Source: CAG-170 sp022779365
GTDB taxonomy: Bacteria > Bacillota > Clostridia > Oscillospirales > Oscillospiraceae
Direction: 5' to 3'
NCBI GenBank assembly: GCA_022779365.1
Contig: JALFSI010000030.1
Span: forward strand, 1-9,560
Length of the DNA stretch: 9,560 nucleotides
Shown here: positions 6,573 to 9,560 of the stretch, one piece after another
Layout of the letters: every line of letters begins with the position of its first letter
Position numbering within the stretch: position 1 is the stretch's first letter
Notes under the pieces: model-generated
Database searches by the model: none
Seen by the model: the letters and a program-made list of their open reading frames with translations, nothing else
What the model was told of the DNA's origin: nothing
Program-made: the position numbers and the translations under genes

Positions 6573-7856
6573 TTGCACCTGCATATCGTCACAACCGGGC
6601 AGACGCTCTATTCTGTCGCCCGTCAGTACGGCATCCACCCGGGGCTGATCGCGCGGCAGAACGGGCTGCGCGAGCCGTACCGCCTTGCCGTGGGGCAGTG
6701 TTTGCTCATTTTGCAGCCGCGCGCGGTCTATACCGTCCGCGCGGGCGACACGCTCTATGCCATCGCGCAGCGCTTCGGTACGGATGTCAAAACGCTCTGG
6801 CGCAACAATCCCAATCTCTCCGGCGGCACGACGCTCTACCCGGGGCAGACGCTCGTGCTCAATCAGGAGTCGATGCGCACACAGTCCGCGGCAGTGCTGG
6901 GCTACGCGTATCCGAGCGCGCAGGAGACGGCGCTGCGCGGCATTCTGCCGTATGCCTCGGCGCTGTGCCCGTTTACCTACGGCATCACAGAGGACGGCGG
7001 GCTGATTGCGCCCGCGGACGGGCATTTGACGGCGCTGGCGCTGGAATACGGCGTGCAGCCGCTGCTGCACCTGTCCACACTCGCGGAGGGCGGCGGATTT
7101 TCCGCGCTGCACGCGCAGGCAGTCTTGGAAAGCGATGCGCTGCGCGCGCGGCTCATCGCCGAGACGGTGGCGCAAATGCGGCGCGGCGGCTACGGCGGCG
7201 TGGATGTGGATTTTGAATTTCTGGGCGCGGAGCTGGCAGACGCGTTTGCCGGCTTCCTCGGCGAGCTGCGCGCGGCGGTGCATGCGGCGGGCGGTATCGT
7301 CGTGTGCGCGCTTGCGCCGAAAACGTCCGCCGAGCAGCGGGGCGTCCTCTACGAGGGGCACGACTACCGCCGCATCGGCGAAAACGCCGACGCGGTGCTG
7401 CTGATGACCTATGAATGGGGCTACACCTACGGTCCGCCGATGGCGGTCGCGCCGATCGGGGCGGTGCGGCGCGTGGTGGAGTACGCGCTGACGCAGATCC
7501 CGGCAAGCAAAATTCTGCTGGGCTTTCCGAATTATGCCTACGACTGGACGCTGCCCTATGCCGCAGGCGAGAGCCGTGCGCGGTCGCTCGGCAACGAGGC
7601 CGCCGCAGCGCTGGCGGTGCAGGTGGGTGCGGAGATCTGCTTTGACGAGGCGGCGCAGACGCCGTATTTTTCTTACACCGACCGCACCGGCGCGGCGCAC
7701 GAGGTCTGGTTTGAAGACCCGCGGAGCTGCGCGGCAAAGTACGATCTGGCGCAGGAATATTCTCTGCGCGGCTTCGGCTTCTGGAATTTCATGCGCCCGT
7801 TCACCGCTGCCTTCGCGCTGTTAAACGCCCGCTTTACCATCCTGCCGGGCGTTTAG
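6573..7856 (+). CDS. LysM-LysM-GH18 glycosidase, spore-cortex hydrolase type (SleL/YaaH-like)
   Basis: 427 aa. Two LysM domains (about 3-47 and 52-97, each with a TLYS/TLYA-IA core) bind peptidoglycan. A glycoside hydrolase family 18 barrel (about 105-425) follows, with catalytic motif GGVDVDFEF (209-217): Asp211, Asp213 and the acid Glu215. MTYEWGYTYGPPMAVAP (278-294) and FWNFMRPF (403-410) are typical of the SleL/YaaH N-acetylglucosaminidases that degrade spore cortex fragments. No signal peptide is visible, as in YaaH. The start is TTG 6573 with GAGGAG (6557-6562) 10 nt upstream; an in-frame TGA at 6564 excludes earlier starts, and ATG 6566 is in another frame. Divergent from ung; no convincing housekeeping promoter is seen. 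The sporulation role is inferred from family. Confidence 0.9.
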   Translation: MHLHIVTTGQTLYSVARQYGIHPGLIARQNGLREPYRLAVGQCLLILQPRAVYTVRAGDTLYAIAQRFGTDVKTLWRNNPNLSGGTTLYPGQTLVLNQESMRTQSAAVLGYAYPSAQETALRGILPYASALCPFTYGITEDGGLIAPADGHLTALALEYGVQPLLHLSTLAEGGGFSALHAQAVLESDALRARLIAETVAQMRRGGYGGVDVDFEFLGAELADAFAGFLGELRAAVHAAGGIVVCALAPKTSAEQRGVLYEGHDYRRIGENADAVLLMTYEWGYTYGPPMAVAPIGAVRRVVEYALTQIPASKILLGFPNYAYDWTLPYAAGESRARSLGNEAAAALAVQVGAEICFDEAAQTPYFSYTDRTGAAHEVWFEDPRSCAAKYDLAQEYSLRGFGFWNFMRPFTAAFALLNARFTILPGV

Positions 7857-7864
7857 CGAAAGCC

Positions 7865-7892
7865 TTGACAAACCGCGCCGCTTGCGTATAAT
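7865..7892 (+). promoter_or_regulatory. Full-consensus promoter of a small antisense RNA
   Basis: TTGACA (7865-7870), a 16-nt spacer, TATAAT (7887-7892): both boxes match consensus exactly. Transcription would start at 7899-7900. No ORF with a ribosome site lies downstream within 300 nt, which points to a non-coding RNA. Confidence 0.75.
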
Positions 7893-7928
7893 AAAAGTAG
7901 GGTATCACAGCGAACGGTTGTGACCCTA
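7889..7928 (-). terminator. 3' hairpin and terminator of the small peptide mRNA
   Basis: Stem TAGGGT/ACCCTA plus CACA/TGTG (7898-7909 with 7919-7928, 2-nt bulge, 9-nt loop) followed on the minus strand by CTTTTATTATA. The T-tract overlaps the -10 box of the antisense promoter. It gives an mRNA of about 240 nt from the start near 8132. Confidence 0.5.
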
Positions 7929-8003
7929 TGCAATCAAACAGTCAAGGATGGACAGATATGTCCGCCAGAGCCGTTACTTGCCAGAGTGGCGGTTTTGGCT
8001 TTT
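7899..8003 (+). ncRNA. Predicted antisense RNA (antitoxin RNA candidate), about 105 nt
   Basis: It starts at the consensus promoter and ends at a hairpin CCGCCA/TGGCGG (7962-7967 with 7987-7992) followed by TTTTGGCTTTT (7993-8003). Predicted internal folds: a 5' stem-loop 7898-7928 (TAGGGT/ACCCTA plus CACA/TGTG) and GGACA-GATA-TGTCC (7950-7963), which competes with the terminator for two bases. The whole RNA is complementary to the last ten codons and 3' end of the 27-aa gene on the other strand. Length, strong promoter, structure and antisense position fit type I antitoxin RNAs such as RNAII of par/fst or RatA. Expression is not shown, and it does not match 6S or another RNA family I can name. 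Confidence 0.55.
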
Positions 8004-8057
8004 AATGCGGATCGTTACCGTAAATCCAAAGATATGGAATGTCAGTGTGATCGGCAT
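7974..8057 (-). CDS. 27-aa hydrophobic peptide, type I toxin candidate
   Basis: Tiny ORF beginning MPITLTFHIFGFTVTI and ending with the basic tail RIKSQNRHSGK. The Shine-Dalgarno AAAGGAGGTGG (8062-8072 on the plus strand; GGAGG 7 nt from ATG) is the strongest in the window, which supports translation. Thr and hydrophobic residues alternate over residues 3-16, more like an amphipathic strand than a clear transmembrane helix, then positive charge follows. Such hydrophobic-plus-basic peptides under antisense control are typical of type I toxins, but I do not recognise this one as Fst, TxpA, Ldr or another named family. Its stop codon lies in the loop of the antisense RNA terminator. Toxicity is inference. 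Alternatives: a small regulatory peptide, or a gene carried by a short palindromic element. Confidence 0.6.
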   Translation of the reverse strand: MPITLTFHIFGFTVTIRIKSQNRHSGK

Positions 8058-8065
8058 CGTACCAC

Positions 8066-8079
8066 CTCCTTTGCAGGAG
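8066..8079 (-). promoter_or_regulatory. Anti-Shine-Dalgarno hairpin of the small peptide gene
   Basis: On the minus strand CTCCT, GCAA loop, AGGAG: the ribosome site pairs with the bases directly before it, closed by a GNRA tetraloop. It would hold translation down unless opened, as known for several type I toxin mRNAs. Confidence 0.55.
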
Positions 8080-8119
8080 ATGAGCCACAACCGCCCGCCG
8101 TATGTGTGATACCCTACCC

Positions 8120-8167
8120 GGGCTTTCGCCCTGCGTGTATCATAGCAGCAGCGTCAGAGCTTGTCGA
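8120..8167 (-). promoter_or_regulatory. Promoter and 5'-end hairpin of the small peptide gene
   Basis: On the minus strand TCGACA (8162-8167), a 17-nt spacer, TATGAT (8139-8144), each 5 of 6 to consensus. The predicted start near 8132 places GGGC-GAAA-GCCC (8120-8131) at the very 5' end of the mRNA, a stable tetraloop hairpin that would protect it from decay. The promoter diverges from that of the DUF362 gene, 22 bp away. Confidence 0.55.
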
Positions 8168-8189
8168 TCCGTGCCGGTATTTGGGATGC

Positions 8190-8218
8190 TTGACACACCC
8201 TCGGCGGCGGTGTATCAT
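8190..8218 (+). promoter_or_regulatory. Promoter of the DUF362 gene
   Basis: TTGACA (8190-8195), a 17-nt spacer, TATCAT (8213-8218). Transcription would start near 8225, giving a leader of about 37 nt. Confidence 0.7.
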
Positions 8219-8261
8219 GACAATATACTATAAAACGTTACAAATGAGCAGGAGGTAGCGT

Positions 8262-9371
8262 ATGTCCGTTTCCGATGTGTATTTTACCGATTTTCGCTGC
8301 AGGATCGGTCTGAATCAGCAAAAAAAGCTCGAGCGGCTGTGCATCGCGGCGGGGCTTGACAAGATCGACTTCGCGGGCAAATTTGTCGCCATCAAGCTCC
8401 ACTTCGGCGAGCTGGGCAATCTTGCATACCTGCGCCCGAACTACGCCAAGACCGTCGCTGATCTCGTGCGCGCGCGGGGCGGGCTGCCGTTCCTCACCGA
8501 CTGCAACACGCTCTACGTCGGCAGCCGCAAAAATGCGCTGGAGCATATGGACACCGCCTATACCAACGGCTTTTCGCCGTTTTCCACCGGCTGTCACGTC
8601 ATCATCGCCGACGGTCTGAAGGGCTCGGACGATGTGGAGGTGCCGGTCGTGGGCGGCGAATACTGCAAGACCGCCAGGATCGGTCGTGCGCTCATGGACG
8701 CCGACATTGTCATCTCGCTCACGCACTTCAAGGGGCATGAGGATGCAGGCTTCGGCGGCACGCTCAAGAACCTCGGCATGGGCGGCGGCTCGCGCGCGGG
8801 CAAAATGGAGCAGCACACCGACGGCAAGCCCTACGTCGATCAGGATGCCTGCATCGGCTGCGGCGCGTGCGCCCGTATCTGCGCCCACGACGCGCCGCAG
8901 ATCGCAGACCGCAGGTGTACCATTGACCATGCCAAATGCGTCGGCTGCGGACGCTGCATCGCCGTCTGCCCGAAGGACGCCGTCAAGCCGACGTTCGACG
9001 CCTCGTTTGACCGCCTCAACTACAAGATCGCCGAGTACGCCAAGGCGGTGGTGGACGGCAGACCGTCGTTCCATATCTCCATCGTGCGCGACATCTCGCC
9101 CAACTGCGACTGCCACGCCGAAAACGATGTGCCCATCGTGCCGGATGTGGGGATGTTTGCCTCATTTGACCCGGTGGCGCTGGATCTTGCCTGCGCCGAG
9201 GCGGTCAACCGCCAGCCTGTGCTGCCCGGCAGCGCGATCGACACGCCGCACGGCGCGCACGACTGCGATCGCCTGCACGCCGCGCACCCTAACACACACT
9301 GGCATACCGCCATCACCCACGGCGTCAAAATCGGTCTCGGCAGCGACCAATACACCTTGCACACTGTCTAA
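8262..9371 (+). CDS. DUF362 protein with two 4Fe-4S clusters
   Basis: 369 aa, cytosolic, predicted iron-sulfur protein of the DUF362 family. The N-terminal part carries KLHFGELGN (45-53) and FKGHEDAGFGGTLKNLGMG (156-174), typical of the family. A ferredoxin insert has two complete cluster motifs: Cys197, 200, 203, 207 and Cys226, 229, 232, 236. The C-terminal part has NCDCH (281-285), DPVALDLACAEAVN (303-316), and a His-rich stretch (330-353, seven His and one Cys). ATG 8262 has AGGAGG (8250-8255) 6 nt upstream, and the gene has its own promoter. The biochemical role of the family is not established to my knowledge; electron transfer or cluster-dependent redox chemistry is inferred. It looks monocistronic and intact. 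Confidence 0.88.
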   Translation: MSVSDVYFTDFRCRIGLNQQKKLERLCIAAGLDKIDFAGKFVAIKLHFGELGNLAYLRPNYAKTVADLVRARGGLPFLTDCNTLYVGSRKNALEHMDTAYTNGFSPFSTGCHVIIADGLKGSDDVEVPVVGGEYCKTARIGRALMDADIVISLTHFKGHEDAGFGGTLKNLGMGGGSRAGKMEQHTDGKPYVDQDACIGCGACARICAHDAPQIADRRCTIDHAKCVGCGRCIAVCPKDAVKPTFDASFDRLNYKIAEYAKAVVDGRPSFHISIVRDISPNCDCHAENDVPIVPDVGMFASFDPVALDLACAEAVNRQPVLPGSAIDTPHGAHDCDRLHAAHPNTHWHTAITHGVKIGLGSDQYTLHTV

Positions 9372-9382
9372 TTTTGCTTTCC

Positions 9383-9410
9383 AAGCTCCGCGCCGCATGG
9401 CGCGGAGCTT
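9383..9410 (+). terminator. Strong hairpin after the DUF362 gene
   Basis: Perfect 12-bp stem (9383-9394 with 9399-9410) with loop GCAT, 11 nt after the stop. No T-tract follows on either strand, so it may protect the 3' end or belong to the palindromic cluster downstream rather than end transcription by itself. Confidence 0.45.
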
Positions 9411-9436
9411 CAGCCTGTCAAAAAAGCCTCGCAGAG

Positions 9437-9552
9437 TTTTGCGCCCGCAGGCGCAAAAATGATTCGGATCATTTTCTGCGGCGGCGTGTACGTCGCAGAA
9501 AATACAACTCAGCCTGCAAGTGTGGAATTTGTGTGCCTGCGGCACACAAATT
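9437..9552. repeat. Cluster of four perfect palindromes
   Basis: Four stem-loops in 116 bp: TTTTGCGCC/GGCGCAAAA (9437-9445, 9450-9458), AAAATGAT/ATCATTTT (9456-9463, 9468-9475), ATTTTCTGCG/CGCAGAAAAT (9471-9480, 9494-9503), and a 12-bp stem 9526-9537 with 9541-9552. Neighbouring stems share bases, so not all can form at once. CAGCCTG occurs at 9411-9417 and again at 9510-9516. This has the look of a dispersed intergenic palindromic repeat (REP/BIME-like) that may continue beyond the window. No gene with a ribosome site is seen in it. Confidence 0.6.
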
Positions 9553-9560
9553 ATGCGCGC

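Larger units (their letters stand above)
7897..8117. repeat. Long-range inverted repeats framing the small gene
   Basis: GTAGGGTATCACA (7897-7909) is the exact reverse complement of 8105-8117 (13 bp), and inside it CGGTTGTG (7915-7922) of 8086-8093 (8 bp). In the minus-strand mRNA these join the 5' and 3' ends, competing with the local 3' hairpin. They could instead be terminal repeats of a 221-bp MITE-like element; no target-site duplication is seen at its edges. Confidence 0.6.

Noticed and set aside
7899..8117. 6S RNA or another known structured RNA, because the ends pair over 13 bp
   Set aside because: An internal T-tailed hairpin at 7962-8003 and a strong opposing ORF fit an antisense pair better, and no 6S-type central bubble could be laid out.
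7920..8258. 112-codon plus-strand frame in the gap before the DUF362 gene
   Set aside because: No Shine-Dalgarno, low-complexity composition without a domain, and it runs through the antisense RNA terminator and the DUF362 promoter.
1..9560. CRISPR array, tRNA, rRNA, insertion sequence or attachment site
   Set aside because: No regularly spaced direct repeats, no cloverleaf or rRNA sequence, no transposase or integrase frame, and no target duplications were seen.

Overview
The window looks like chromosomal DNA of a high-GC, Gram-positive, probably spore-forming anaerobe of the Oscillospiraceae / Clostridium cluster IV type. This rests on strong AGGAGG-type ribosome sites, consensus TTGACA/TATAAT promoters, T-tailed hairpin terminators, a LysM-GH18 enzyme of the spore-cortex hydrolase type, and a DUF362 ferredoxin protein. 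The genus is inference only.

Layout. 1-136: upstream terminator-like hairpin, short palindromes, and an 11-bp perfect inverted repeat in front of the first gene. 155-1960 (+): adenine deaminase, closed by a strong terminator. 2079-3974 (-): a two-gene operon of a nucleotidyltransferase followed by a PfkB sugar kinase, with its own promoter and terminator. 4100-5672 (-): a UraA-type uracil permease whose leader carries a consensus promoter, a 25-codon ORF, and a T8-tailed terminator whose stem overlaps the leader stop codon. This has the layout of leader-peptide attenuation. 5806-6474 (-): uracil-DNA glycosylase. 6573-7856 (+): LysM-LysM-GH18 protein starting at TTG. 8262-9371 (+): DUF362 protein with two 4Fe-4S motifs. 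9383-9552: a cluster of long perfect palindromes.

The most interesting region is the apparently empty gap 7857-8261. On the minus strand it holds a 27-codon gene with a near-perfect Shine-Dalgarno, a good promoter, a GAAA-capped hairpin at the predicted 5' end of the mRNA, an anti-Shine-Dalgarno directly upstream of the Shine-Dalgarno, and a 3' hairpin. On the plus strand a fully consensus promoter drives a predicted RNA of about 105 nt that ends in a hairpin plus T-rich tail and is complementary to the 3' half of the small mRNA. Two long-range inverted repeats allow the mRNA 5' and 3' ends to pair. Together these match the architecture of a type I (antisense RNA) toxin-antitoxin locus. The peptide does not match a toxin family I can name.

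Functionally the window mixes base salvage (adenine deaminase, uracil uptake), uracil repair of DNA, sugar activation, and spore or wall hydrolysis. Only the nucleotidyltransferase-kinase pair looks like a true operon. The other genes appear to be separate transcription units.
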